Positions 43,214 to 54,508 of a stretch of DNA of 64,000 nt are shown here, piece after piece. The notes under the pieces are model-generated. The model made no database searches, was not told where the DNA came from, and saw only the letters and a list, made by a program, of their open reading frames with translations. Each line of letters starts with the position of its first letter. Position 1 is the stretch's first letter. The stretch covers positions 248,001-312,000 of the forward strand of contig CANMKG010000001.1 in assembly GCA_947498505.1 (NCBI GenBank), in the 5' to 3' direction. The position numbers were made by a program, and so were the translations under genes. Source of the DNA: an uncultured Maribacter sp. (GTDB lineage Bacteria > Bacteroidota > Bacteroidia > Flavobacteriales > Flavobacteriaceae).

Positions 43214-44026
43214 TTATTCAATTACAATTGACCCGCTATATGTTTGACATATGGCAAAATAACCTAGTGCAAAATTAGCGTTATTTGATGTATTGATAAA
43301 ATTACCTCTTGCCGTTGTTGAAGGAGTTTGAAAAGGGCCTTGGTCTCCACCGCTGCTTTGCAGTATTAGTAGATTCATGTAATTATAAAAGCTTTCATTT
43401 ACTCCTAAAAGGGTAATATTAATTTCGCGACCCGCACTTAAATTATTATCGTAGAAATAGGAAAAAGTAAAAGCTTGGTCTTTATAAAAAGTATCTTCAG
43501 AGACTAAAAACTGACTAAAATCTAAATCAAAAAGGTAAAAATCATCGCTGCCTTTTCGGTCTTCAAAAGTAATTACTATTTCAGTTTCATTACCTTCAAA
43601 TAAGGTTTTGTCACCTTGAGCGACATTTAAAATTGGAGTTGAGGGTACGTAACTGGTTTCAGCGGTATATATTTCGTTATTATAAACTGCAGTTAAAGTT
43701 ATATCGCCATTTATTAATTCATTAGTACTCCATAGTCCAGAATAAACTCCACTGTCTTCCTCTTCCTGAGTTAGTACTACTAAATTTTGAGAAGAATTGT
43801 TGGTTAAACGAATTTCGGTTAGGTTGGCAGGAACGTTTTCTTCAAAAAAAGAGCTACTTAAACTTGCTTTTACGTCAATTGCAGAAACCACTTGCGTGGG
43901 ATCATTAACTCTTATAATAGCATCTAGAATTAAACGAGGTTCTTCAGTTGGCAAATCAACGGATATGGTTTCTTGACATCCAAATAAAAGACCTAGGCAA
44001 AAGAAATTAAATAGTAACTTCTTCAT
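43214..44026 (-). CDS. DUF4249 lipoprotein, partner of a TonB receptor
   Basis: A 270-residue lipoprotein with a signal ending LLFGC and an acidic-rich start (QETISVDLPTEEPRLIL). The rest is beta-rich, with DUF4249 segments LDAIIRVNDPTQVVSAIDVK, ITLTAVYNNEIYTAETSYVP and FYNYMNLLILQSSGG. DUF4249 genes typically follow a TonB receptor in Bacteroidota, and here the receptor ends three bases upstream. It may be a surface cap or ligand-binding partner, in the way SusD partners SusC, but this is not shown. Confidence 0.85.
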   Translation of the reverse strand: MKKLLFNFFCLGLLFGCQETISVDLPTEEPRLILDAIIRVNDPTQVVSAIDVKASLSSSFFEENVPANLTEIRLTNNSSQNLVVLTQEEEDSGVYSGLWSTNELINGDITLTAVYNNEIYTAETSYVPSTPILNVAQGDKTLFEGNETEIVITFEDRKGSDDFYLFDLDFSQFLVSEDTFYKDQAFTFSYFYDNNLSAGREINITLLGVNESFYNYMNLLILQSSGGDQGPFQTPSTTARGNFINTSNNANFALGYFAICQTYSGSIVIE

Positions 44027-44029
44027 GAT

Positions 44030-46402
44030 TTAAAATTTAAAATTATAAGTAACTGCCGGAACAATACCAAATATTGATGTTCTAAGAGCTTCATTAACAC
44101 CAGTGTCTTCGTTTCTTCTAAAGTTTATTGAGGCCGCATTTTTTCTGTTATATAAATTGTATATACTAAATACCCATTCCCCTTGCATTTTTCTTTTTTC
44201 GTTTTTTCGAGGTGTTAGTGTTGCTGAAACGTCTATTCTATGATAATTTGGGAGTCTCTCCGTATTTCGCAAGCCATAATAAGGAATTGTAAGGTTTTGA
44301 AACGTAAACTGTCCTATTGGATAATTGGTAGGTTGTCCTGTTTGAAAAACAAAGTTGGAATTAAAATTCCACTTTTTGTTTAAATCGTAGCTAGCAAATA
44401 TAGATATGTCGTGTGTTTTATCGTAAGGGGTATTATACCAATCACCATTATTAATACCACTTTCAATGGCGGTTCTACCTGGTGTTTGTTGCTCAGATTT
44501 TGAGAGCGTATAAGCTAACCAGCCTTGAAATTTACCATCGTTTTTTCGAAGTAAAAATTCCCAGCCGTAGGCGCGAGCTTTACCATTTAGTATTATACGT
44601 TCAATATTTTCATTGGCAATTAGATTAGCTCCATCTATATAGTCAATTCTATTTTTAATTGTTTTATAAAACACTTCCGTTTCCAAAGCATATTTGCCTC
44701 CAAAATTTTTAAAATATCCTAAAGCGTATTGATCCAATAACTGTGGCTTTGTGAATTTTCCGCTAGGTGTCCAAACATCTAAGGGAGTAGGAGAGCTCGT
44801 ATTGGATAATAAATGTAGATATTGTGATAATCGAGTATAACTTGCTTTTAATGAATTTTTTTCATCAATACTATAGGCCATAGAAATTCTAGGTTCTATA
44901 TTATTGAATGTTTTAACGGCACTGTTTCTGCTAGCTGAAGTAGTGGAGATAGGTGTTGCTTCTTCGTATAAATTAAGTTCAGGATTAAAGTTAATAGGAT
45001 TATCATTTTCGTAAACACTAATTTCACTTTGCCCTAGTCGAATAAAATTACTGAATCTTAATCCGTATCCAATGCTTAGTTTATTAGAAACATTGTGTTC
45101 AAAATCTATGTACGCTGAAAATTCGTTGGCATACTTTTTAAATAATTTGTCTTTTAAAATTCCAGAGGCCTCATTACTTGGTTCAATTTCCCCGGGGTTA
45201 AAGCTGTAGTAAATATTGTTTAGACCGTAGTTAATTTGAAGTTTGTCACTTACATAATTTTTTAAATCGTATTTAATATTAAAGTTTTGAATCCCTGAGT
45301 TCCAATTAAACCCAACAAAATCTAACTTAAGACCATAAAAATAATCGGAATAGATCAGAGATAAATTTGAAAACAGCTTGTCAGAAAACAAATGATTCCA
45401 TCTAAAATTAACTAACGAATTTCCATAAGTATTAACAAAACTATCGCTAATGCTAAATACATCTCTTCCAAAATAGCCAGATAGGTAAAAGTTATTTTTT
45501 TCGTTTGCCTTATAATTGATTTTAGCATTTAGGTCATAAAAAAAAGCTTTGTTGTCTATATCTAGAAGCGGAAGAAAAAGGTGAGCATACGATGACCTTC
45601 CACCAATTAAAAATGCGGCCTTATTTTTTTTAAGAGGTCCTTCTAGTAGTAACCTGCTTGCAACTAATCCAATACCTCCATTAGCTTTAAACTCTTTACT
45701 ATTTCCCTCTTTTTGAAAAATATCTAAAACGGATGAAACTCTTCCACCATATCTAGCAGGTATGCCACCCTTATATAATTTAATGTCTTTAATGGCATCA
45801 GGATTAAAAACTGAAAAAAAGCCAAAAAGATGAGAAGAGTTATATATTATGGCTTCATCTAATAAAATAAGGTTTTGGTCAGCCGCTCCACCTCGAACAT
45901 TAAATCCAGATGAGCCTTCACCTGCATTGGTAACGCCTGGTAATAGTATAATAGACTTAATAACATCAGCTTCACCTAATACCACTGGTATGCGTTTTAT
46001 GGTTTCGGCAGATAAAGAGTTTACACTCATTTGGGGTTTTCTAATATCCAGCTTTTCTGTATTCTCGGTAACTATTACTTCATTAAGCTGTTCTACTGCC
46101 TCCGTTAGTGCAAAATTTATTTTCTTATTACTATCTAAGATAATTTTTTTAGAGATATCCTTAAACCCTAAATAGCTAACAGAGATAGTGTAAGTACCTT
46201 CGGGAATAGTTATAGAGTAGAACCCATATTCGTTAGTAGTAACTCCGGTTTTAAGCTCAGGAATTGTAACATTAACACCAATTAGTGTCTCATTGCTGGA
46301 AGTTTCGTTTACAGAGCCACTTATTGTATACTTTTGTTGTCCTGAAACATATAGAAAGCAGTTAAGCAATAGAAATGTAAAAACTTTAAAGGTTTTATTC
46401 AT
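44030..46402 (-). CDS. TonB-dependent receptor with carboxypeptidase-like N-terminal domain
   Basis: About 790 residues from the ATG at 46402, which opens with a signal (MNKTFKVFTFLLLNCFLYVS). An ATG eight codons earlier adds MESQKIAL before it and is less likely. A carboxypeptidase-like domain (about 25-110: YTISGSVNETSSNETLIGVN, TISVSYLGFKDISKKI) precedes the plug (AVEQLNEVIVTEN, SGFNVRGGAADQNLILLDEA, GGIPARYGGRVSSVLDI), then the barrel ending IFGIVPAVTYNFKF. With the following DUF4249 lipoprotein it forms a two-component outer-membrane uptake unit. The substrate is unknown, and no iron- or B12-type control is seen. Confidence 0.92.
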   Translation of the reverse strand: MNKTFKVFTFLLLNCFLYVSGQQKYTISGSVNETSSNETLIGVNVTIPELKTGVTTNEYGFYSITIPEGTYTISVSYLGFKDISKKIILDSNKKINFALTEAVEQLNEVIVTENTEKLDIRKPQMSVNSLSAETIKRIPVVLGEADVIKSIILLPGVTNAGEGSSGFNVRGGAADQNLILLDEAIIYNSSHLFGFFSVFNPDAIKDIKLYKGGIPARYGGRVSSVLDIFQKEGNSKEFKANGGIGLVASRLLLEGPLKKNKAAFLIGGRSSYAHLFLPLLDIDNKAFFYDLNAKINYKANEKNNFYLSGYFGRDVFSISDSFVNTYGNSLVNFRWNHLFSDKLFSNLSLIYSDYFYGLKLDFVGFNWNSGIQNFNIKYDLKNYVSDKLQINYGLNNIYYSFNPGEIEPSNEASGILKDKLFKKYANEFSAYIDFEHNVSNKLSIGYGLRFSNFIRLGQSEISVYENDNPINFNPELNLYEEATPISTTSASRNSAVKTFNNIEPRISMAYSIDEKNSLKASYTRLSQYLHLLSNTSSPTPLDVWTPSGKFTKPQLLDQYALGYFKNFGGKYALETEVFYKTIKNRIDYIDGANLIANENIERIILNGKARAYGWEFLLRKNDGKFQGWLAYTLSKSEQQTPGRTAIESGINNGDWYNTPYDKTHDISIFASYDLNKKWNFNSNFVFQTGQPTNYPIGQFTFQNLTIPYYGLRNTERLPNYHRIDVSATLTPRKNEKRKMQGEWVFSIYNLYNRKNAASINFRRNEDTGVNEALRTSIFGIVPAVTYNFKF

Positions 46403-46475
46403 TAAAGCAATTTTTTGTGATTCCAATATAGATATAATAGTTGGACGAAAACTTTAATTATTCCTTAAAAAAAAG

Positions 46476-46504
46476 AAAAGCCTTTGCTTTGGGCAAAGGC
46501 TTTT
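46476..46504 (-). terminator. Terminator of icd
   Basis: AAAAGCCTTTGC (46476-46487) and GCAAAGGCTTTT (46493-46504) form a 12-bp stem. On the minus strand a long T-rich tract follows. Confidence 0.92.
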
Positions 46505-46523
46505 AAAATATAATGGATTAAAA

Positions 46524-48755
<2,232 letters not shown>

Positions 48756-48766
48756 TTAAAGCGGAG

Positions 48767-48774
48767 CAAATATA
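48767..48774 (-). promoter_or_regulatory. Putative -7 element of icd
   Basis: On the minus strand TATATTTG, an exact TAnnTTTG match, lies 26 bases before the icd ATG. The upstream TTG is not at ideal spacing. Confidence 0.5.
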
Positions 48775-49314
48775 CGATTTTAAGATGTAGGGGACGAATA
48801 TCATGGGAAATACGGAAGCGGTAAATGCAAATGATAAAAGCCATATCACAGCACTAAGTACTATTGATATGGCTTTCTTAGAAAGTATACAAATTAACGT
48901 TTTGTATTTACAACAAAACCGCAACCCTTGATTGCCTTTGTATACTATTCTTACGTTTGGAAAAATTTTTGTAATTATTTGGTTTTTAATCAAATAAATG
49001 CTCCTTTTTCCTTTTTGTAGTTTTAGTAATGTACTAGTTATTGTTTACGAATAAACACTGTTACAATACCCATACCTATTATAAAAAAGCGACAGCTTTT
49101 TGCATAAGCACTCATCTCATTGTTGTTTTTTACGACAACGATAGATTAAACCACAATATAAAGAACGTTAACTTCATAAGGATTTTGATTTATATCATGC
49201 TTGACATTTCCTCAAAATCTTACTTTAAATTTAGCAAATTTATATTTTGATACCTAAAAATTTGAGAAAAACGAATAAACACTGTATTAACAGTAGTTAT
49301 TAACAATTGTTCAT
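48775..49314. other. Non-coding stretch between icd and rplS
   Basis: Over 500 bases without a convincing gene. One possible minus-strand frame of 86 codons (48993-48733) starts with TTG and runs over the icd start. A plus-strand frame of 69 codons (49041-49250) has an odd, cysteine/histidine/tyrosine-rich composition. Neither looks like a real protein. A short hairpin AAAAAGC-GACA-GCTTTTT (49084-49101) has T-runs but only two G-C pairs. The interval could hold an unrecognised small RNA. Confidence 0.5.
49047..49285 (+). repeat. Direct repeat of ACGAATAAACACTGT
   Basis: The 15-base sequence occurs at 49047-49061 and again at 49271-49285, 224 bases apart, both inside the non-coding stretch. 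It is not continued elsewhere in the flanks and is too short to identify an element. Confidence 0.6.
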
Positions 49315-49349
49315 AAAAAAAGCATCGATTTTTAAAAATCGATGCTTTA
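49315..49349 (-). terminator. Terminator of rplS
   Basis: AGCATCGATTTTT and AAAAATCGATGCT (core 49321-49346) make a 13-bp perfect stem, and the minus strand continues with a T-run. It follows the rplS stop by about 27 bases. Confidence 0.88.
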
Positions 49350-49375
49350 AGAAGTATTTCTTTAAGATTATAGGT

Positions 49376-49726
49376 CTATCCTCTAATCTCTTTAATTCTT
49401 GCTTTTTTACCAGTTAAGCCTCTAAAGTAGAATATACGTGCTCTACGTACTTTACCTTTCTTGTTAACTTCTATTTTTTGTAATGCTGGCATGTTCAATG
49501 GAAAAATACGCTCAACACCTACTGTACCAGACATTTTACGAATAGTAAAAGTTTCGGTAGATCCACTACCTCTTCTTTGTATAACTACACCTTTAAAGAA
49601 CTGTGTACGTGTTTTTTCTCCTTCTTTAATTTCGTAGTAAACTGTGATAGTATCACCTGCAGAAAACTTTGGAAATTCTTTTTTAGATACAAACTCTTCT
49701 TCTACGAACTTAATTAATGATTCCAT
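49376..49726 (-). CDS. rplS: 50S ribosomal protein L19
   Basis: A 116-residue L19 with FPKFSAGDTITVYYEIKEGE near 19, TQFFKGVVIQRRGSGSTETF (near 41), SGTVGVERIFPLNMP and the basic tail GKVRRARIFYFRGLTGKKAR. It lies at the subunit interface of the ribosome. trmD, its common operon partner, is upstream on the same strand, but rplS has its own well-formed promoter and terminator, so it can be expressed separately. Confidence 0.97.
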   Translation of the reverse strand: MESLIKFVEEEFVSKKEFPKFSAGDTITVYYEIKEGEKTRTQFFKGVVIQRRGSGSTETFTIRKMSGTVGVERIFPLNMPALQKIEVNKKGKVRRARIFYFRGLTGKKARIKEIRG

Positions 49727-49794
49727 AATATATTTTTCAATGTTATATTAGAACAACATACACGATTTTCGCCAGAGGTTATTTTAACAGTGTG

Positions 49795-49824
49795 CAAAAA
49801 TAGGTTATAAATTAATAACTGCAA
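49795..49824 (-). promoter_or_regulatory. Promoter of rplS (full consensus)
   Basis: On the minus strand TTG (49824-49822), a 19-base spacer and TATTTTTG (49802-49795) match the Bacteroidota promoter exactly. Transcription would begin near 49788, giving a leader of about 60 bases. Confidence 0.82.
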
Positions 49825-49867
49825 GTAATTTTAATAGTTTTTTGAGAATTTGGATACCTGGTTTGAG

Positions 49868-50542
49868 TTACTTTAGTAAGTCTGGGCGCAATTTTTCGGT
49901 TCTTTTTAAAGCTTCCTCTTCACGCCATGCTTCTATTTTAGGAAAGTTACCACTTAGAAGTATATCTGGAACTTTCATTCCTTTATATTCGGCAGGTCTT
50001 GTATATACTGGTGGAGCTAATAAATCATCCTGAAAAGTGTCGGTTAGGGCAGAGGTCTCATTACTTAAGACCCCAGGTATTAATCGTATTATAGTATCGC
50101 ATAATACAGCAGCTCCTAATTCACCTCCAGATAAAACATAATCTCCAATAGAAATTTCTTTCGTAATAAAAGCATCACGTACTCTTTGGTCCACACCTTT
50201 ATAATGACCACATAAAATAATTATGTTTTCATACAACGAAAATTTATTTGCAGTTTTTTGATTTAGTGTTTCACCATCGGGGGTCATGTATATAACTTCA
50301 TCATACTCTCGTTCAGACTTTAGTTTCGAAATGCATTTGTCAATAGGTTCTATCATAAGAACCATACCCGCACCACCTCCAAACTGATAATCGTCTACTT
50401 GGTTATAACTTTTATCTGTGTAGTCTCTAATATTATGAAAATGAACTTCCACTAATCCTTTTTCAATTGCTCTTTTTAATATTGAGGCTTCAAAAGGACT
50501 TTTTAACAGTTCCGGTAATACCGTGATGACATCAATTCTCAT
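49868..50542 (-). CDS. trmD: tRNA (guanine-37 N1)-methyltransferase
   Basis: A 224-residue SPOUT enzyme. Visible are [20 protein letters not shown] at the start, [20 protein letters not shown] (near 50), the knot region [17 protein letters not shown] (near 107) with [18 protein letters not shown] and the late GKAWREE-like [20 protein letters not shown]. It methylates G37 next to the anticodon and so prevents frameshifting. It is preceded by a -7 element and followed by rplS across 141 bases that hold the rplS promoter. Confidence 0.97.
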   Translation of the reverse strand: MRIDVITVLPELLKSPFEASILKRAIEKGLVEVHFHNIRDYTDKSYNQVDDYQFGGGAGMVLMIEPIDKCISKLKSEREYDEVIYMTPDGETLNQKTANKFSLYENIIILCGHYKGVDQRVRDAFITKEISIGDYVLSGGELGAAVLCDTIIRLIPGVLSNETSALTDTFQDDLLAPPVYTRPAEYKGMKVPDILLSGNFPKIEAWREEEALKRTEKLRPDLLK

Positions 50543-50573
50543 TAAAAAATTACTTTAGTAAGTTTTAGCGGCT

Positions 50574-50581
50574 CAAAAGTA
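50574..50581 (-). promoter_or_regulatory. Putative -7 element of trmD
   Basis: TACTTTTG on the minus strand (50581-50574) matches TAnnTTTG, 31 bases before the trmD ATG. A matching TTG is not seen. Confidence 0.45.
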
Positions 50582-50656
50582 ATGAAAACGTTATAAAACT
50601 ATCTTTTGTTGAGAAATTATAAATAAGACCATTCAGTAGTAAAATTTTATCCTAAT

Positions 50657-50688
50657 AAAAAAGGCTCCTGATAGTGGAGCCTTTTTTT
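50657..50688 (-). terminator. Terminator of the coiled-coil membrane protein gene
   Basis: AAAAAAGGCTCC (50657-50668) and GGAGCCTTTTTT (from 50676) pair around TGATAGT. On the minus strand a T-run follows. It overlaps the last two bases of the gene's stop region. Confidence 0.9.
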
Positions 50689-51301
50689 ACTTTATTTTTT
50701 TCTGCTTATTAATTTCATCTTGCAGTTGTCTACTAATTTTTTGTTCCCTTTCTAGGGCACGTCTTCTATGGTCTTCATATTCTTTTTCAACCTCAGAAAG
50801 AGCAACCTTAGCTTCTTGCGTTAAAATATTACTTCTTCTGAATCTATATATAAAAACAAATAGAAGTATTAAAAGTACAATTACAATTGTCCAAAGTATT
50901 ACTCTATAGGTTGCTTTTGAAACTAAAATGCCTAGAAAAGCCATACTGTCTTTTTCTTCAGTAACTTTACTTAAGTTATTTGTAGTTTCTTCTAATTTTT
51001 TATTTAAAGATGATATTGTGGTTTCATGCCCCGATATAGTTGCATTTAAACCGGCAGTTTTACCATTAATAAGATTAATAGAATCTAAGACATTTTTTCT
51101 TAGTTTATAAAGATGCGATTCTTTTACAACTTCATATCTTACTCCAGCAGCTCTATAGTTTCCTGATTTTTTAGAAATAAAGTCAAATTGACTACTTATA
51201 GTTCCATCGTCCAAAGACATTTTGGTGTCTTGTTCCTGTGCGTTTTGGGTCTGATACGCAAACAAGAAGGTAAATAACAAAAGTGTTTTCAAAAATTTCA
51301 T
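50687..51301 (-). CDS. Exported coiled-coil membrane protein of unknown function
   Basis: A 204-residue protein. A signal peptide ends YQTQNAQ. A coiled coil follows (about 70-120: HETTISSLNKKLEETTNNLS), then one membrane segment (YRVILWTIVIVLLILLFVFI, about 132-151) and a second charged coil (KVALSEVEKEYEDHRRRALE). No enzymatic motif is visible. Because it lies beside trmD it can be mislabelled as tRNA methyltransferase, but it shares nothing with that family. It would sit in the inner membrane with coils on both sides and could be a small scaffold or envelope-organising protein. Confidence 0.75.
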   Translation of the reverse strand: MKFLKTLLLFTFLFAYQTQNAQEQDTKMSLDDGTISSQFDFISKKSGNYRAAGVRYEVVKESHLYKLRKNVLDSINLINGKTAGLNATISGHETTISSLNKKLEETTNNLSKVTEEKDSMAFLGILVSKATYRVILWTIVIVLLILLFVFIYRFRRSNILTQEAKVALSEVEKEYEDHRRRALEREQKISRQLQDEINKQKKIK

Positions 51302-51374
51302 TAATGAAATGGTTAACGTTAAAAAATGATTTAGAGGGAACTAAATTACTTTAATAAAATCAATTAAGAAAAAA

Positions 51375-51422
51375 AATTGACAACAAGCTTTTACATCTTT
51401 GTTAAATTACTTGTTGTCAATT
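51375..51422 (-). terminator. Terminator of GAPDH with a long loop
   Basis: AATTGACAACAAG (51375-51387) and CTTGTTGTCAATT (51410-51422) pair perfectly over 13 bases with a 22-base loop. On the minus strand T-rich sequence follows. Confidence 0.72.
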
Positions 51423-51427
51423 AGATG

Positions 51428-52876
51428 CTAATAGTACGTATATCTTCTTACTTTCGAAATATATTTGGCTAAACGTATTACTTGATGGGAGTATCCATAC
51501 TCATTATCATACCATATATATAATACCACATTTTTGCCTTCGGAATCAACAATAGTTGCTCTACTATCGTATATTGAAGGAGCCGACGTTCCCACAACAT
51601 CGGTCGAAACCATTTCCTTGCTTAACGAATATTTTATTTGTTCAACCAAATCGCCTTCGAGGGCATATTTTTTTAATATCGTATTTATGCCATCTAAGGA
51701 TGTTTCTTGTTCAATTTCAAGATTTAAAATGGCTAAAGAACCATTTGGAACGGGTACTCTTATTGCATTAGATGTAAGCTTACCTTCCAAAGCGGGAAGT
51801 GCTTTCGCCACCGCTTTTCCAGCGCCGGTCTCTGTTATAACCATGTTTAAAGCAGCAGATCTTCCTCTACGGTACTTACCGTGCATATTATCTACAAGGT
51901 TTTGATCATTTGTATATGCATGAATAGTTTCTAGATGCCCTTTTTTTACGCCAAGAGAATCATCAATTACTTTTAAAATTGGAGTGATAGCATTTGTAGT
52001 GCATGATGCAGCTGAAAAAATATCAATTTTATCGGGGCTATAATCTAAGTGATTTACACCGTGTACTATATTTGGAAGTTCTATACCCGGAGCGGTAAGT
52101 AAAACTTTAGCAGCTCCTTTAGCTTTTAAATGTTTACCTAGAGCTTCTTTATTTCTAAAGGCACCTGTATTATCTATAATTAACGCATCTTTTATACCGT
52201 ATTTAGTATAGTCTATATCTTCAGGATTTTTTGCGCTTATTACATTAACAGTTGTTCCATTAATAATTAAAACATTGTTGGCTGCGTCAACATTTACGGT
52301 TCCGCCAAACTCACCATGTACAGAGTCAATTCGTAATAAACTGGCTCTTTTTTCTAAAACTTCTTCGTTTAAATCACCTCTAACAACAATAGCACGTAAT
52401 CGCATTTGATTACCTTTTCCTGTTTTAGCCATTAGTTCGCGAGCTAGCAATCTTCCAATTCTTCCAAATCCATATAAAACAACATCTTTAGGTTTCGGGT
52501 TTTTAAACTTGCTTGCATCCTTTAATTTTTCAATCACAAAAGCTTTTATGTTGTTAAAGCTGTTTTCTTCGGAATGAAATTCATAGGTCAATTTGCCAAT
52601 GTCTAGTTTAGCTGGAGGTAGAGGAATATCATTAATTGCTCGTAAAATTTCAACAGAATCAAAAATGGATATTGGTTTTTGAACAAATTCGCCAGCATAT
52701 TCATGTAAGTGAATTATTTCGCCTACATTTTTATCATTTACCTGATTTTTAAATAATACAATTTCAATGGATTTATCATACCATAAATCACTGGTAAGTT
52801 TAATAAATTCAGTTGTTGCTTTTCGCCGATCTGCCTGGAAAGCAAGTTCTTTTTCGTACGATTTAGTTGGAGACAT
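51428..52876 (-). CDS. gap: Glyceraldehyde-3-phosphate dehydrogenase, long form
   Basis: A 482-residue GAPDH. About 130 N-terminal residues (SYEKELAFQADRRKATTEFI, LHEYAGEFVQKPISIFDSVE) precede the NAD-binding fold VVLYGFGRIGRLLAREL. The catalytic Cys is in SAASCTTNAITPILKV (near 293), with HAYTNDQNLVDNMHGKYRRG and IRVPVPNGSLAIL later. The usual short GAPDH is about 335 residues, so the extension is real but typical of a Bacteroidota subgroup. It oxidises glyceraldehyde-3-phosphate. Whether it favours NAD or NADP, or gluconeogenesis, cannot be told here. No other glycolytic genes adjoin. Confidence 0.94.
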   Translation of the reverse strand: MSPTKSYEKELAFQADRRKATTEFIKLTSDLWYDKSIEIVLFKNQVNDKNVGEIIHLHEYAGEFVQKPISIFDSVEILRAINDIPLPPAKLDIGKLTYEFHSEENSFNNIKAFVIEKLKDASKFKNPKPKDVVLYGFGRIGRLLARELMAKTGKGNQMRLRAIVVRGDLNEEVLEKRASLLRIDSVHGEFGGTVNVDAANNVLIINGTTVNVISAKNPEDIDYTKYGIKDALIIDNTGAFRNKEALGKHLKAKGAAKVLLTAPGIELPNIVHGVNHLDYSPDKIDIFSAASCTTNAITPILKVIDDSLGVKKGHLETIHAYTNDQNLVDNMHGKYRRGRSAALNMVITETGAGKAVAKALPALEGKLTSNAIRVPVPNGSLAILNLEIEQETSLDGINTILKKYALEGDLVEQIKYSLSKEMVSTDVVGTSAPSIYDSRATIVDSEGKNVVLYIWYDNEYGYSHQVIRLAKYISKVRRYTYY

Positions 52877-52950
52877 TCTTATATTTTAATTAGTTTTTTT
52901 GCTAAATTATAAATTTAATACCTCTAAAGTGATTATTTAGCAATAAAAAA

Positions 52951-52969
52951 GCCCTCAGAGTATGAGGGC
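52951..52969 (-). terminator. Terminator of the DegP-like protease gene
   Basis: GCCCTCA (52951-52957) and TGAGGGC (52963-52969) pair around GAGTA. On the minus strand TTTTTT follows. It lies about 24 bases after the protease stop. Confidence 0.9.
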
Positions 52970-52992
52970 GTATATTTTGAAGTTGCTATATA

Positions 52993-54381
52993 TTATTGAA
53001 GAATTAATCTTTCTTTTTCTCCATCTTTATTAAGCATAGTGATGCTTGTTTTTCCATATCTAGAAATTGCACCAAACAATGTTTTAGCTTTTTGAATATC
53101 ATCAATATCCTTTCCATCTAATCCAATTATTACTTTATTTTTTAGCCCATAACCTCTAAATCTTTCAGGAACACCAGTAATTTTCACACCATTTTCAGTT
53201 TTAAAGATTTTCTTGTCTTCTTCGGTTAAGTTTTTAACTTCAATACCTAATTCTGGTAATATAATTACTTGTCGTTGTTTTAATATTACGGGTACAATTT
53301 CAATATCTCCACCTCGGTCTATAGTTACAGATACGGTGTCTTTGGGTCTTTTAGTGGATAGGTAGCCCGTTAAGTCTGCAAACTTTCTAACCTTAATATT
53401 ATCTATCTTTTTAATAACATCGCCATTTTTTAGACCAGCATCTTGAGCTCCTGAATCTTCTTCAACACTATCAACGTAAATACCATCAATTTCGTTAAAT
53501 CCATTTTCAACAGCGTAAGGAGTATTCAATGATGGAGTTGTTATTCCAAGAATGCCTTTTTGAACATTACCATATTCCATAATGTCTTCAACAACTTTTC
53601 TCGCAATATTGCTTGGTACTGCAAAAGAATAGCCAACATAAGAACCGGTTTGTGATGTTATTGCGGTATTGATACCTACTAAGTCTCCATTCGTGTTGAC
53701 TAATGCACCTCCGCTGTTTCCTGGGTTTACAGCAGCGTCTGTCTGAATAAATGATTGGTCTATTCTTCCTAACGCTCTTGCTTTTGCACTTACAATTCCT
53801 GCGGTAACAGTAGATGTTAAACTAAAAGGGTTTCCAACAGCAAGTACCCATTCTCCAACTTTAATATTGTCAGAATCTGCAAAAGCTAAATAAGGTAGTT
53901 TTTTTTCGGCTTCAATTTTTATTAATGCAATATCTGAATTTGGATCGGTACCAATTAACTCAGCGTCATATGTTTTGTTATTATTTAGAGTAACCTGCAG
54001 TTGCGTTGCATTTTCAATAACATGGTTGTTTGTAACGATGTGCCCATCCTGAGAGATAATTACACCAGACCCAGTTCCAACTTGTGGCTGTTGACTTCGT
54101 TGGGAGCCGTAAAAGAACTCCATAATGTTGGTAGGTCCTTGGTTTAATGTTACATTTTTAACATGCACTACTGCATTAACCGTTGTTTCGGCAGCAGAAG
54201 TAAAATCCAATTCGTTAATTCCAGCCCCTTTCGGAGAGGTGGGAGTGTAACTTGTGTTGAATGAGGAGCTGTCATCTTTAATTACAGCATATTTTGGACT
54301 TTCAAAAAAAAGCTTGTAAGCACCTAAAGTAATTGTTCCTGCTATTATTGCAACAAGAAGAGAACTTCCTAGTTTTTTCAT
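52993..54381 (-). CDS. degP: DegP/HtrA-family periplasmic serine protease
   Basis: A 462-residue Do-type protease with an N-terminal membrane or signal segment (SSLLVAIIAGTITLGAYKLF). The catalytic triad is present: His in HIVTNNHVIENA (near 114), Asp in NSDIALIKIE (near 148) and Ser in NPGNSGGALVN (near 222). Two PDZ domains follow (about 290-365 and 380-460: GDVIKKIDNIKVRKFADLTG, VIIGLDGKDIDDIQKAKTLF). It degrades or refolds damaged envelope proteins. The unclear cleavage of the N-terminal segment leaves open whether it is soluble or anchored. It diverges from dapF. Confidence 0.95.
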   Translation of the reverse strand: MKKLGSSLLVAIIAGTITLGAYKLFFESPKYAVIKDDSSSFNTSYTPTSPKGAGINELDFTSAAETTVNAVVHVKNVTLNQGPTNIMEFFYGSQRSQQPQVGTGSGVIISQDGHIVTNNHVIENATQLQVTLNNNKTYDAELIGTDPNSDIALIKIEAEKKLPYLAFADSDNIKVGEWVLAVGNPFSLTSTVTAGIVSAKARALGRIDQSFIQTDAAVNPGNSGGALVNTNGDLVGINTAITSQTGSYVGYSFAVPSNIARKVVEDIMEYGNVQKGILGITTPSLNTPYAVENGFNEIDGIYVDSVEEDSGAQDAGLKNGDVIKKIDNIKVRKFADLTGYLSTKRPKDTVSVTIDRGGDIEIVPVILKQRQVIILPELGIEVKNLTEEDKKIFKTENGVKITGVPERFRGYGLKNKVIIGLDGKDIDDIQKAKTLFGAISRYGKTSITMLNKDGEKERLILQ

Positions 54382-54508
54382 TTTTTTAAAGTATTAATTT
54401 AACAATTGTAAAATTAAATGATTTTTTAGTTCATGTTTTGGAGTTTAACGACTTTTTAACTGCTAAAAAACCCTTAATAAAAATTATATTTGTTGTTTTA
54501 ATTAAGTT

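Noticed and set aside
49084-49101. AAAAAGC-GACA-GCTTTTT as a true terminator
   Set aside because: Only two G-C pairs and no gene upstream on either strand that needs it. Noted only as a weak hairpin.
49041-49250. 69-codon frame on the plus strand between icd and rplS
   Set aside because: Unusual residues, no signal, no known family.
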